In this document: piece after piece, positions 24,382 to 32,753 of the stretch
Layout of the letters: every line of letters starts with the position of its first letter
How positions within the stretch are numbered: the stretch's first letter is position 1
DNA from: Solirubrobacterales bacterium
GTDB taxonomy: Bacteria; Actinomycetota; Thermoleophilia; Solirubrobacterales; 70-9
Assembly: GCA_025964255.1 (NCBI GenBank)
Contig: JAOPZF010000156.1
Coordinates: forward strand, 1-50,179
Reading direction: 5' to 3'
DNA length: 50,179 nucleotides
The notes under the pieces: generated by a model
What the model saw: the letters and a program-made list of their open reading frames with translations, nothing else
Databases searched by the model: none
What the model was told of the DNA's origin: nothing
Translations under genes and position numbers: made by a program

Positions 24382-25850
24382 TGGCGCGGATCGAGGTCAT
24401 CGACCAGAGCCTGCGCGACGGCCAGCAGAGCTACTGGGGCATGCGCATGCGGGCCGGCCAGATCCTCCCGGTCGCCGCGGCGATCGACTCCGCCGGCTAC
24501 CGCGTCGTCGACCTCACCGGCTCCTCGATCTTCGAGGTGATGGTCCGCTTCCGCGAGGAGAACCCGTGGAAGGGCCTCGACGCGATCCGCGCCGCCTTCC
24601 CGACCGCCACCCTGCGCGCCGGAACCCGCACCAACGGGATCGTCGGCATGAACGTCACCCCGGACTCGATCGTCGAGCTCTGGGTCCGCACGCTCGCCAA
24701 GCACGGCATCGGCAGCCTCTGGATCTTCGACTGCCTGCACGACGCCGAGAACATGATCCGGGTGGCGAGGATCGCCCGCGACGCCGGCATGGACCCCTCG
24801 CCGCAGCTGAACTTCTCCGAGTCCCCGGTCCATACCGACGACTACTACGCCGACGTGATCGACCGGATGATCGCCGGCGGCGCCGCCCACACGATCATCC
24901 TCGGCGACGAGGCCGGGGTGCTCGGGCCGGAGCGGGCGCGGCGCTGGATCCGCCAGAGCCAGGAACGCGCGAGCGCCGGGAACACGCCGCTGGAGATGCA
25001 TTTCCACAACCGCACCGCGATGGCGAACCTCAACCACATCATCGGGGTCGAGGAGGGGGTCCACATCGTCCACTCGGCGATCTCGACCCTCGCCAACGGC
25101 GTCTCGATGCCCTCGACCGAGGTCACCGTCGACAACCTGCGCCGGCTCGGCCACGAGGTCGCCGTCGACGACAGCCGCTTCGCCGAGGTCGCCGAGCACT
25201 TCGGCGCGCTCGCCGACGAGCAAGGCTTCCAGCGCGGCGCCCCGGTCGAGTACCAGGTGGCGAACATCCAACAGCAGTTCCCCGGCGGGATGATGGGGAC
25301 GCTGCGCGAACAGCTGAAACAGGTCGGCATGACCGACCGCCTGCCCGCGGTGCTGGAGGAGGCGATCCGGGTGCGCGAGGAGATGGGCTGGCCGATCATG
25401 GCGACTCCGTTCTCGCAACTGGTCGGCATCCAGGCACTGCTCAACGTCGTCCAGGGCGAGCGCTACGCGACGATCCCCGACGAGAACCTGATGTACCTGG
25501 CGGGCTGGTACGGGACCCCGCCCGGGGATGTCGACCAGGAGGTGCTCGACCGCGCCGCAGCCAACCCGCGCGGCAAGGCGATGATGGAGGTCGGCCACGC
25601 CCCGCAGCCGAGCCTGAAGGAGATCCGCGCCGAGTACGGCGAGAGTCTCTCCGACGAGGAGCTGCTGCTGCGCTACCTGATTCCCGGCAACGATGTCGAC
25701 AACATGTACGCCGCCGACAACCCGATCGAGCCGATCATCCCGATCGGCGGGCCCGACGGGGTGCCGTGGATCAAGGACGTGCTGCGCGCCCGCGACGTGC
25801 GCGCGATCAGCGCCAGTCGCGGCGGCGTCCGGGTGACGCTGCGCCGCTGA
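24381..25850 (+). CDS. Biotin-dependent carboxyltransferase, HMGL-like domain, lacking the usual carboxylated lysine
   Basis: 489 aa from the ATG at 24381. The N-terminal 300 residues follow the TIM-barrel of pyruvate carboxylase/oxaloacetate decarboxylase alpha/transcarboxylase 5S: SLRDGQQS (metal ligand D13), RFREENPW, MHFHN with ligands H207 and H209, and SAISTLANG. The strand that carries the carboxylated metal-binding lysine in that group (KDM) reads LGDEAG here, with G175 at that place. The C-terminal 150 residues lack a biotin site, so biotin comes from AccB. It probably carboxylates, decarboxylates or aldol-cleaves a keto compound other than pyruvate. This identity is inference; family placement is firm. 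Confidence 0.8.
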   Translation: MARIEVIDQSLRDGQQSYWGMRMRAGQILPVAAAIDSAGYRVVDLTGSSIFEVMVRFREENPWKGLDAIRAAFPTATLRAGTRTNGIVGMNVTPDSIVELWVRTLAKHGIGSLWIFDCLHDAENMIRVARIARDAGMDPSPQLNFSESPVHTDDYYADVIDRMIAGGAAHTIILGDEAGVLGPERARRWIRQSQERASAGNTPLEMHFHNRTAMANLNHIIGVEEGVHIVHSAISTLANGVSMPSTEVTVDNLRRLGHEVAVDDSRFAEVAEHFGALADEQGFQRGAPVEYQVANIQQQFPGGMMGTLREQLKQVGMTDRLPAVLEEAIRVREEMGWPIMATPFSQLVGIQALLNVVQGERYATIPDENLMYLAGWYGTPPGDVDQEVLDRAAANPRGKAMMEVGHAPQPSLKEIRAEYGESLSDEELLLRYLIPGNDVDNMYAADNPIEPIIPIGGPDGVPWIKDVLRARDVRAISASRGGVRVTLRR

Positions 25851-25857
25851 GGCAGGC

Positions 25858-26310
25858 GTGGAGCTCGCCCACGAGTTCACCTTCAACGCCCGCCTCGCCG
25901 CGGCGGTGCGGCTCGGCGACGGCCCCTTCGGCAAACGCCATATCCGCGAGGTCTTGGGTGGGGAGGTCGAAGGCGAGCGGATCCACGGCAGCGTCGGAAC
26001 CGGCGGCGCCGACTGGATCCTGGTCGGCCCCGACGGCTGGGGCCGGCTCGACGTCCGGCTCACGATCCTCACCGACGACGGCGCCGCGATTTACCTTCAG
26101 TACCTCGGCCTGATCGAGTACAACGACGCCGCCCACGCGGCCAACGCCGGCGAGCGCGCGAGCGAGTACTCCGACCACTACTTCCGCATCGCCCCGCGAC
26201 TCGAGACCGGCGATGAGCGATACGCCTGGGTGAACCGTTCGCTGTTCGTCGGCGAGGGTCGACTGCACCCTGGGCCGGTCGTCGAATACCGGGTCTCACG
26301 GGTTCTCTGA
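25858..26310 (+). CDS. DUF3237 family protein
   Basis: 150 aa, GTG start 7 bp after the carboxyltransferase stop. The pattern of glycine-spaced beta strands (VGTGGADWILVGPDGWGRLDV), TDDGAAIYLQYLG and YFRIAPRLETGDERYAWVN matches DUF3237, a small beta-barrel family of unknown function common in catabolic operons. Here it is the last gene of the biotin carboxylase cluster and is likely to act on the same substrate, perhaps as a small lyase, isomerase or binding protein. No membrane segment or signal peptide. Confidence 0.8.
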   Translation: MELAHEFTFNARLAAAVRLGDGPFGKRHIREVLGGEVEGERIHGSVGTGGADWILVGPDGWGRLDVRLTILTDDGAAIYLQYLGLIEYNDAAHAANAGERASEYSDHYFRIAPRLETGDERYAWVNRSLFVGEGRLHPGPVVEYRVSRVL

Positions 26311-26450
26311 AACGGCCCGACCCAGCTTGGAGGCCGCTTCCAGTGCGGCTTTGGCGATTCTCCAAGCACTTCACCAAGACCTGCGAACGGCTCCTCTCGG
26401 CGCTCGTACGCTAGCCCTCAAGTCCGGCTTGCTACTGAGGAGGAGAGTCG

Positions 26451-27815
26451 ATGAAGTCAACCACCCGTCGTATCGCGGGGGGGTCGAAGTGGCCGTTGCT
26501 GTTGGCCGCCTTGGCGCTCTTGGCGTGCGGTCTGGTGCTTGCTGCCTGCGGAGGCGGCGGAAGTTCGTCTAGTTCAGAAGCGACGACGGCAACCGAAGAA
26601 CCCGCCGGCGGTGAAGAAGCGGCCTCGAACGAAGAATCTGAAGGATCGTCCGGCGCCGCCGAATCAGAAGCCAAAGGTGAACCGATCGTCACGATGACCT
26701 ATACGGACGTCAACACCGAAGGCCCGCAATACAAGAACATCGAAGAAACCGAGCGCGTTTACCAGGAATGGGTAAACAGCCACGGTGGGATTGCCGGACG
26801 TCCGCTGGAAGGCAAGTTCTGCGACGCCCATGGCACGCCGACGGCGGCTGCCGCCTGTGCGCGTGAAGCCGTCGCCGACAAGGCGGTGGCAGTGGTCGGC
26901 AACTTCACCTTCACCGGTGATGCTGTCGTGCCGATCCTCGAAAAGGGGAACACCGCACTGTTCGGCAACTGCTGCGCCATCTCCCCACTGGAACTGACCT
27001 CGAAAATCAGTTTCCCGATGGGTAACCAGCCCCTCTACGGGGTGGGGCTCGTCCACAAAGCCGTACAGGACGGGTGTAAACACATGGTCGGCGTGATCAT
27101 CGAAGGCGCGGAAGCCTTCGAACCGCTGATGGAAAACGCGGCGAAAGCCGAAGGAACCAAGATCGAAAAGTTCGTCCAGTTACCTGGGACGGCGCAGGAC
27201 TACAGCGCCCAAGTCGCGGAAGCGACCTCAGGTAGTACGGATTGCTTAGTCATGATCGTCTCCGAAACGCCATACATCGCCTGGATGCCGGCATTCGCGC
27301 AGTCAGGTTCGGAAGCGGTCATGTACGGCCCGCAGGGCAATTTCAACGAAAACGCCGTGAAGGGATTCGAATCGGTCGTCGAAGGCGACCAGGTCGGCGG
27401 TATGTACCCCGACATCTCGACCGCAGCGTGGGGTGAATACCGCGAAGCGCTCGAAAAGTACGAAGCCGATGAAGCGCAGGACTACAACAGTCTTGGCGGC
27501 ATGGGCACCTGGGCGGCCTACGAAGGGTTCAAACAGGTCGTCGAAACGATGAAAGGCGAAGTCGACAACGAAACGTTCCTGAAAGCCGCGGAAACGGCGA
27601 AGATCGATCTGCCGGGGATGGTCCCGCCGGAGAACTTCGCCGAAAACTGGGGCAAGACGGGCGGCCCGGAAGGGTTCGAACGAATCAACAACCGGTGCGT
27701 CGTCTTCAGCGAATTCAAAGAAGGCAAGTTGGTCCCGGCCTCGACCGAATTCGAAGACGTCTCCGAAATCGCCGGAGGCACCAAACCGATGGATTGCGGT
27801 CCTCCGTTCGGATGA
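26451..27815 (+). CDS. ABC transporter substrate-binding lipoprotein (branched-chain amino acid/amide type)
   Basis: 454 aa. Basic N-terminus, hydrophobic helix and lipobox LAAC (30-33) with lipidated C33, then a Ser/Glu-rich linker and a two-lobed periplasmic-binding protein type I fold (HGGIAGRPLEG, GNFTFTGDAVVP). An excellent ribosome-binding site (GAGGAGGAG) precedes the ATG. It captures the solute outside the membrane for the LivHMG/LivF permease downstream. Glutamate is encoded almost only by GAA, unlike its GAG-using neighbours. A strong terminator follows, so it is probably made in excess over the permease. Ligand unknown: an organic acid or aromatic is as likely as an amino acid. Confidence 0.9.
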   Translation: MKSTTRRIAGGSKWPLLLAALALLACGLVLAACGGGGSSSSSEATTATEEPAGGEEAASNEESEGSSGAAESEAKGEPIVTMTYTDVNTEGPQYKNIEETERVYQEWVNSHGGIAGRPLEGKFCDAHGTPTAAAACAREAVADKAVAVVGNFTFTGDAVVPILEKGNTALFGNCCAISPLELTSKISFPMGNQPLYGVGLVHKAVQDGCKHMVGVIIEGAEAFEPLMENAAKAEGTKIEKFVQLPGTAQDYSAQVAEATSGSTDCLVMIVSETPYIAWMPAFAQSGSEAVMYGPQGNFNENAVKGFESVVEGDQVGGMYPDISTAAWGEYREALEKYEADEAQDYNSLGGMGTWAAYEGFKQVVETMKGEVDNETFLKAAETAKIDLPGMVPPENFAENWGKTGGPEGFERINNRCVVFSEFKEGKLVPASTEFEDVSEIAGGTKPMDCGPPFG

Positions 27816-27825
27816 TCGCCTCACC

Positions 27826-27865
27826 CCGCGACCCCGGGCCTCGGCCCGGGGTCGCGGCTCTCTTT
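27826..27865 (+). terminator. Rho-independent terminator/attenuator between binding protein and permease
   Basis: A perfect 15-bp GC stem, CCGCGACCCCGGGCC at 27826-27840 with its complement at 27843-27857, followed by CTCTCTTTT. It is the clearest intrinsic terminator in the window. Placed between the lipoprotein and the permease, it should give partial read-through and more binding protein than permease. Confidence 0.85.
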
Positions 27866-27911
27866 TCCAGTTTGAACACCCGCCAGCACTAGTTTCGAAA
27901 GTGAGCGCTCA

Positions 27912-30671
27912 GTGGAAGAAGTAATCCGTTTCGCACTCCTCGGGTTGGGGATCGGCGCGACCTACGCGCTGGCTTCGCAGGGCCTGATCATCGTCTACCG
28001 CGGCTCCGGCGTCCTCAACTTCGCCTTGGGCGCGATCGGCATGGCCGGTGCCTACGTCTGGTGGGAGCTGAACACCAACCAGGGTTGGGCGTTCCTCCCG
28101 GCGTTGATCGCCGGCGTCCTCTTCGCCGCCGTGATCGGCGCCTTGGTCCACCTCTTGATCATGCGACCTTTGCGCCACAGCGCGCCTCTGGTCAGGGTCA
28201 TCGCGACCCTGGGTGTGTTGATCACGATCCAATCGATCGCGATCCTGCGCTACACCGCGACGTCGAAATTCGTCCCCTCGGCGCTGCCGACCGACATCGT
28301 CCACATCCACAACACGATCGTGATCTCGGCCGACCGCCTGATCCTGCTCGGCATCGCGATCGCGCTCACCGGCGTCCTCTACGTCTTCTACCGATACACC
28401 CGCTTCGGGCTCGCCACCTCGGCGGTGGCCGAGTCGGAGCGCTCGGCCTCGGCACTCGGCCTCTCGCCCGACACCGTGGCGACGCTCAACTGGGCGCTCG
28501 GCTGCGGCCTCGCCGGCCTCGCCGCGATCCTGATCGTCCCGATCGTCACCCTGCAGCCGGCCGTCCTCACCAACCTCGTCCTCGCCGCGACCGCCGCCGC
28601 CCTGGTCGCCGGCTTCCGCTCCTTCCCGACCGCGCTGATCGTCGGCCTCGTCGTCGGCATCGCCCAGACCGAGGTGACCAGATACGTCTCGCAGACCGGC
28701 GTCGGCACGGCGGTCCCGTTCGTCGTCATCGTCGTCTGGCTGATGCTCCGCGGACAGGCGCTGCCGCTGCGCGACTACCTGCTGCAGCGGCTTCCGACGA
28801 TCGGCACCGGGCGCATCAATTGGTCCGGGATCGGCATCGGCGCGGTGGTCGGCGTGATCCTGCTGTCGATCATGACCCCGATCTGGATCGACGCGATCAC
28901 GGTGACGATCTGCGTCGGCATGGTCCTGCTCTCGATCGTCGTCCTGACCGGCTACACCGGTCAGCTCTCGCTGGCGCAGTTCGCCTTCGCCGGCTTCGGC
29001 GCCTATGTCGCCGGGCGATTGTTGGCGACGACCGGCATGCCGCTGATCGTCGGCGTGATCATCGGCGTCGCCGCGACGGTCCCGCTCGGACTGCTGTTCG
29101 GCCTGCCGGCGGTGCGCACCCGCGGCATCAACCTGGCGATCGTCACCTTAGGGCTCGGCAGCGCGGTCGAGCTGGTGCTGTTCGGCAACTCCGACTTCAC
29201 CGGCGGCTTCGGCGGCACCCAGATCGGCGAACCGGTCCTCTTCGGGCTCAACATCAACGCCGCCTCGCACCCGACCCGTTACGGGTTGGTGGCGCTCGGC
29301 TGCCTGATCGTCGTCTCGCTGATCGTCAGCAACCTGCGGCGAGGCAGATCGGGCCGACGGCTGATCGCGGTCCGCACCAACGAGCGGGCGGCGGCGGCGC
29401 TCGGGATCAGCGTCCCCGGGGCGAAGCTCTACGCGTTCGCGGTGGCGGCCGCGATCGCCGGCCTCGGCGGCATCTTGCTCGCCTTCCGCTCGACCTCGAT
29501 CAACTACTCCGAATTCACCTCGTTCACCTCGATCACGATGGTCGCCTACGCGATGATCGGCGGCATCGGCTACCTGTTCGGCCCGGTGATCGGCGCGACC
29601 CTCGCCCCCGGTGCCTTCTCCGAACGGCTGCTGAACTCGATCGACACCGGGATTGGCAAGTACATCTCGCTGATCGGTGGCGTCTCGCTGATCGTCCTCG
29701 TGCTGCTGAATCAGAACGGGGTGGTCAAGGAGCAGATCGCCCAGATCGCCTTCCTGCGCAAGAAGCTAAGTGCCGTGCTGCCCTTCCTGGGTGAAAAGGA
29801 GAAGCCGAAGCGCGAGCTGCCGCAACCGTCGAAGGCCGAGAACAAGGTCGAGCCGATGACGCTCGAGGTGAAGAGCATGACCGTGAAATACGGCGGCACG
29901 ACCGCGGTCGACAACGTCTCGCTGACGGTCAAGCCGGGCCAGGTGCTCGGTCTGATCGGCCCGAACGGAGCGGGGAAGACCTCGCTGATCGACGCCGTCA
30001 CCGGCTTCACCAAAATGTCGTCGGACGCGGCGCTATTGCTGAACGGCCGCGACATCTCGAAGATGTCGGCGACGAAACGCTCGCGGCTCGGCATGGGGCG
30101 CTCGTTCCAGTCGCTCGAGCTGTTCGAGGACTCGACCGTGCTCGACAACCTGCGCGCCGCATCCGACCCGCGCGACATGGGCTCCTACGCCCGCGACCTG
30201 ATCTGGCCGGTCAACGCGCCGCTGCCGGACACGGTGCTGGCGACGATCCGCGAGTTCGAACTCGAGGACGACCTCGACCGGATGGTCGAGGACCTGCCAT
30301 ACGGCCGCCGGCGCCTGCTTGCGATGGCCCGCGCGGTCGCCACCGAGTCGAGCGTGTTGCTGCTCGACGAGCCCGCGGCGGGCCTCGGCGACGCGGAGAC
30401 TGCCGAGCTCGCGAACCTCGTCGGCCGATTGGCCAAGGAGTGGGGGATCGCGGTGCTGGTGGTCGAGCACGACATGAACTTCGTGATGTCGCTCTGCGAT
30501 GAGCTCGTCGTCCTCGACTTCGGTAAGCAGATCGCCTCCGGCGACCCGACCAAGGTCCGCAACGACCCGGCCGTGATCGCCGCCTACCTGGGCGAAGAAG
30601 AGGAAGCGCACACGAAAAGCGCCTCGGCGCGAACGACTTCGCGACCGGTGCTCGGAACGGAGGGGGCGTGA
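27912..30671 (+). CDS. Fused branched-chain-type ABC permease/permease/ATPase (LivH-LivM-LivG)
   Basis: 919 aa, a three-domain fusion. Residues about 1-290 are a LivH-like permease (LLGLGIGATYALASQGLIIV). Residues about 300-620 are LivM-like (VVLTGYTGQLSLAQFAFAGFGAY, then the GGIGYLFGPVIGA region). Residues about 650-919 are the LivG ATPase: Walker A GPNGAGKT (about 683-690), signature LPYGRRR (about 795) and Walker B LLLDEPAAG (about 816). These are normally separate genes. GTG start 54 bp after the terminator's T-run. It imports the ligand of the preceding lipoprotein, with LivF as the second ATPase. Confidence 0.92.
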   Translation: MEEVIRFALLGLGIGATYALASQGLIIVYRGSGVLNFALGAIGMAGAYVWWELNTNQGWAFLPALIAGVLFAAVIGALVHLLIMRPLRHSAPLVRVIATLGVLITIQSIAILRYTATSKFVPSALPTDIVHIHNTIVISADRLILLGIAIALTGVLYVFYRYTRFGLATSAVAESERSASALGLSPDTVATLNWALGCGLAGLAAILIVPIVTLQPAVLTNLVLAATAAALVAGFRSFPTALIVGLVVGIAQTEVTRYVSQTGVGTAVPFVVIVVWLMLRGQALPLRDYLLQRLPTIGTGRINWSGIGIGAVVGVILLSIMTPIWIDAITVTICVGMVLLSIVVLTGYTGQLSLAQFAFAGFGAYVAGRLLATTGMPLIVGVIIGVAATVPLGLLFGLPAVRTRGINLAIVTLGLGSAVELVLFGNSDFTGGFGGTQIGEPVLFGLNINAASHPTRYGLVALGCLIVVSLIVSNLRRGRSGRRLIAVRTNERAAAALGISVPGAKLYAFAVAAAIAGLGGILLAFRSTSINYSEFTSFTSITMVAYAMIGGIGYLFGPVIGATLAPGAFSERLLNSIDTGIGKYISLIGGVSLIVLVLLNQNGVVKEQIAQIAFLRKKLSAVLPFLGEKEKPKRELPQPSKAENKVEPMTLEVKSMTVKYGGTTAVDNVSLTVKPGQVLGLIGPNGAGKTSLIDAVTGFTKMSSDAALLLNGRDISKMSATKRSRLGMGRSFQSLELFEDSTVLDNLRAASDPRDMGSYARDLIWPVNAPLPDTVLATIREFELEDDLDRMVEDLPYGRRRLLAMARAVATESSVLLLDEPAAGLGDAETAELANLVGRLAKEWGIAVLVVEHDMNFVMSLCDELVVLDFGKQIASGDPTKVRNDPAVIAAYLGEEEEAHTKSASARTTSRPVLGTEGA

Positions 30672-31438
30672 TGGATCCGGTGATCTCGGTCAAGGGGATG
30701 TGCACCGGCTACGCCGGCCAGCCCGTCGTCCACGACCTCAGCTTCGACGTCATGCCCGGCGAAGTCCTCTGCCTGCTGGGCCCCAACGGGGCGGGCAAGA
30801 CGACCACGATGCTGGCTCTGGCGGGCGAGCTTCCGCTGATCGACGGCGAGGTCGAGTTCGGCGGCGTGAAGAAAAACGCGCCGCTCTACAAACGGGCCCG
30901 CAACGGGATGTCCTACGTGACCGAAGAGCGCTCGGTCTTCAAGGGCATGACCCTGCGCGACAACCTCAAGATCGGCGACGTCTCGATCGACGAGGCGATC
31001 GCCCTCTTCCCCGAGCTGGGCAGGCGGATGAACGTCCGTGGCGGCCTCCTCTCGGGCGGCGAGCAGCAGATGCTGACGCTGGCCCGGGCGCTCGGCCGCA
31101 AACCGCGCCTCCTACTTGCCGACGAGCTCTCGCTCGGCCTCGCGCCACTGGTCGTCGACCGGCTGCTGCAGGCGGTGCGCCGCGCCGCCGACGAGCAGGG
31201 GACGGCAGTGATCATGGTCGAGCAGCACGCCCATAAGGCGCTCAACTACACCGACCATGCGATCGTCATGCGCCGCGGCCGCGTCGGCCTCGACCTCACC
31301 GGCGAAGACGCCCGGACCAGGATCGGCGAGGTCGAGCAGGCTTATCTCACCGCGTCGGGCGGCGATGTCTCCGCCGGTGAGGCCGATCTGGCCGCCCGCC
31401 ACGCGGGCAGCCCGGGCGCGAACCACAGCGCCGGCTGA
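30671..31438 (+). CDS. livF: ABC transporter ATP-binding protein, LivF-like
   Basis: 255 aa. Walker A GPNGAGKT (37-44), signature LSGGEQQM (about 129-136) and the Walker B segment LLLADELSLGLAP are intact. The ATG at 30671 is preferred to the GTG at 30668 because GGAGG lies 7 bases before it; its first base overlaps the preceding stop (TGATG). The C-terminal 25 residues are Ala/Gly-rich and probably disordered. Last gene of the importer operon, and followed by a 523-bp structured gap. Confidence 0.9.
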   Translation: MDPVISVKGMCTGYAGQPVVHDLSFDVMPGEVLCLLGPNGAGKTTTMLALAGELPLIDGEVEFGGVKKNAPLYKRARNGMSYVTEERSVFKGMTLRDNLKIGDVSIDEAIALFPELGRRMNVRGGLLSGGEQQMLTLARALGRKPRLLLADELSLGLAPLVVDRLLQAVRRAADEQGTAVIMVEQHAHKALNYTDHAIVMRRGRVGLDLTGEDARTRIGEVEQAYLTASGGDVSAGEADLAARHAGSPGANHSAG

Positions 31439-31704
31439 GCCGGCGTCCCAGCGCTCACGCGGCCGACGCGGCCGGTCCTCCTCCCCCGGCCGCGCCGACC
31501 GTGCCGACCCCGGCCGTCCGAGGTGCGTCCCCGGCGTCTCGTGACGGCCCGGGCAGGCTGTGACCGCCACGAGACGCCCGGGACGTGAGGGAGATTCAGG
31601 GAAGGTCAAGGGTTCGGCACGATCTCCGCTCTTCCGTCACGGGTTGGCGAGGAATGTCACAGGTCCTCATGCGTCCCGGCACTCTTCGCGGAGGGTCGTC
31701 CGGT

Positions 31705-31750
31705 GCCCTTCGCTGTTTACCCCTCTACAGAGGGGCAAGCGACGAAGGGC
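31705..31750. other. Long intergenic hairpin, possible small RNA or processing site
   Basis: Arms 31705-31725 and 31730-31750 pair at 17 of 21 positions around a TACA loop, with perfect ends GCCCTTCG/CGAAGGGC and CCCCTC/GAGGGG; weaker pairing continues one to three bases outward. No T-run follows on the plus strand. It lies about 270 bp after livF and about 210 bp from the convergent gene, too far to be a simple terminator for either. Confidence 0.5.
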
Positions 31751-31883
31751 ATCTCGTGGTGCCCTGAGAAGGCCGGGGGAATCGTGACGTTCCATGACTC
31801 TTCGTGACGGGATGCGCGCGGTAGTGGAGGAACGCGCACTCTCCCTCGGCGCTCGTCACGAAACCTCATCACTCTCCCGCACT

Positions 31884-31939
31884 CCCGGCCGTCTCGGCCA
31901 CGGCCACAGCCTGCCCGGGTCGTGGACGAGACGGCCGGG
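31884..31939. terminator. Probable terminator of the decarboxylase/GntR operon
   Basis: Perfect 13-bp stem CCCGGCCGTCTCG (31884-31896) with CGAGACGGCCGGG (31927-31939), extended inward by CCACG/CGTGG after one G.A mismatch. It lies 22 bp downstream of the minus-strand decarboxylase stop. A short T-rich run (TCCCTTTC) is on the plus-strand side, so it may also stop plus-strand read-through. Confidence 0.6.
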
Positions 31940-31961
31940 TCCCTTTCAGCATCGGGACCGG

Positions 31962-32753
31962 CTAGGCGACGGGGACCAGGCGGGCGGATTCGGTGTCGAG
32001 GGCGCTCCAGTCGTCGTGGCGGCCGTAGTGGAAGGGGAGGAAGACGTCGGCCGGGGTGGTGGCGACGGCCTCGCATCTGCCGATCAGGTCGCACTCGACG
32101 TAGGTCGATTTGACCACCGAGCGGACCGGGATCTCATCGAGCGGGTCATGCACGGTGCCGCGCATCACGACCGACCCGGCGCCCTCCATCGAGGCGGTGG
32201 TGTGGACGTCGAACTTCGCCCGGGTGAGGATGGCGTCCTCCTCGAGGCCGTGGCCATTGGCGGCGGGACGGGCCTTGAAGTTGAAGTTGTAGCCCTCGGC
32301 GTCCCAGGCGCCGGTGTCCTCGTTCATCTCCGCCTGCAGCTCGAGGATGCGGACGCCGCCGCGGTCGATGTAGCCGCGGAAGGCGTCGCCGCGCCGCAGC
32401 AGGTTCGACTCGGCGATCTTCTTCGGCTCGCCGAACAGGTCACGGCCGTAGATCGTCGGCACGTCGTTGTCCATATACATCGCCAGCACGTACTCGCCGT
32501 CGACGCCGTCGTGCCGCGCCGCCACGTAGATGCTGCCGCCGTAGAAGTCACCGACGCAGTTGGACTGCCAACGACCGACCATCGCCCGCACGGCGGGCGT
32601 CTCCGTCGCTTCCAGCGGCGGGGGCAGGACCGAGGCGACCACGCTCTCGTCGGTGAGGAACTCAACCGACAGCATCTGCCCCCCGACAAAGCGCGGGAAG
32701 CTGAGCGCGTGCTCTATACGGGTGATCTCCTCGGAGCTCTTGACGAATCCCAT
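31962..32753 (-). CDS. Acetoacetate decarboxylase family protein (copy 2)
   Basis: 263 aa. It keeps the Schiff-base lysine pair in RDLFGEPKKIA (K111/K112 by alignment with copy 1) and shares identical blocks with copy 1 at 901-1695, including LSVEFL, LPPPLE, VGRWQSNCVGDF and RPAANG. The start lies 40 bp inside the end of the upstream GntR gene, so the regulator and enzyme are coupled. Two copies with different partners (EthD-like there, GntR here) suggest related keto-acid substrates in two branches. Whether it decarboxylates, or does aldol or dehydratase chemistry as some relatives do, cannot be told from the sequence. Confidence 0.86.
   Translation of the reverse strand: MGFVKSSEEITRIEHALSFPRFVGGQMLSVEFLTDESVVASVLPPPLEATETPAVRAMVGRWQSNCVGDFYGGSIYVAARHDGVDGEYVLAMYMDNDVPTIYGRDLFGEPKKIAESNLLRRGDAFRGYIDRGGVRILELQAEMNEDTGAWDAEGYNFNFKARPAANGHGLEEDAILTRAKFDVHTTASMEGAGSVVMRGTVHDPLDEIPVRSVVKSTYVECDLIGRCEAVATTPADVFLPFHYGRHDDWSALDTESARLVPVA

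Larger units (their letters stand above)
31439..31961. other. Structured 523-bp intergenic region
   Basis: No convincing gene. It holds a GC hairpin at the livF stop (CGCCGGC/GCCGGCG, 31429-31445), a long imperfect hairpin at 31705-31750 and a strong stem at 31884-31939 before the minus-strand decarboxylase stop. Between them short open frames lack ribosome-binding sites and homology cues. The region separates two convergent operons, so terminators explain the outer hairpins but not the middle one. A small RNA is possible. Confidence 0.6.
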
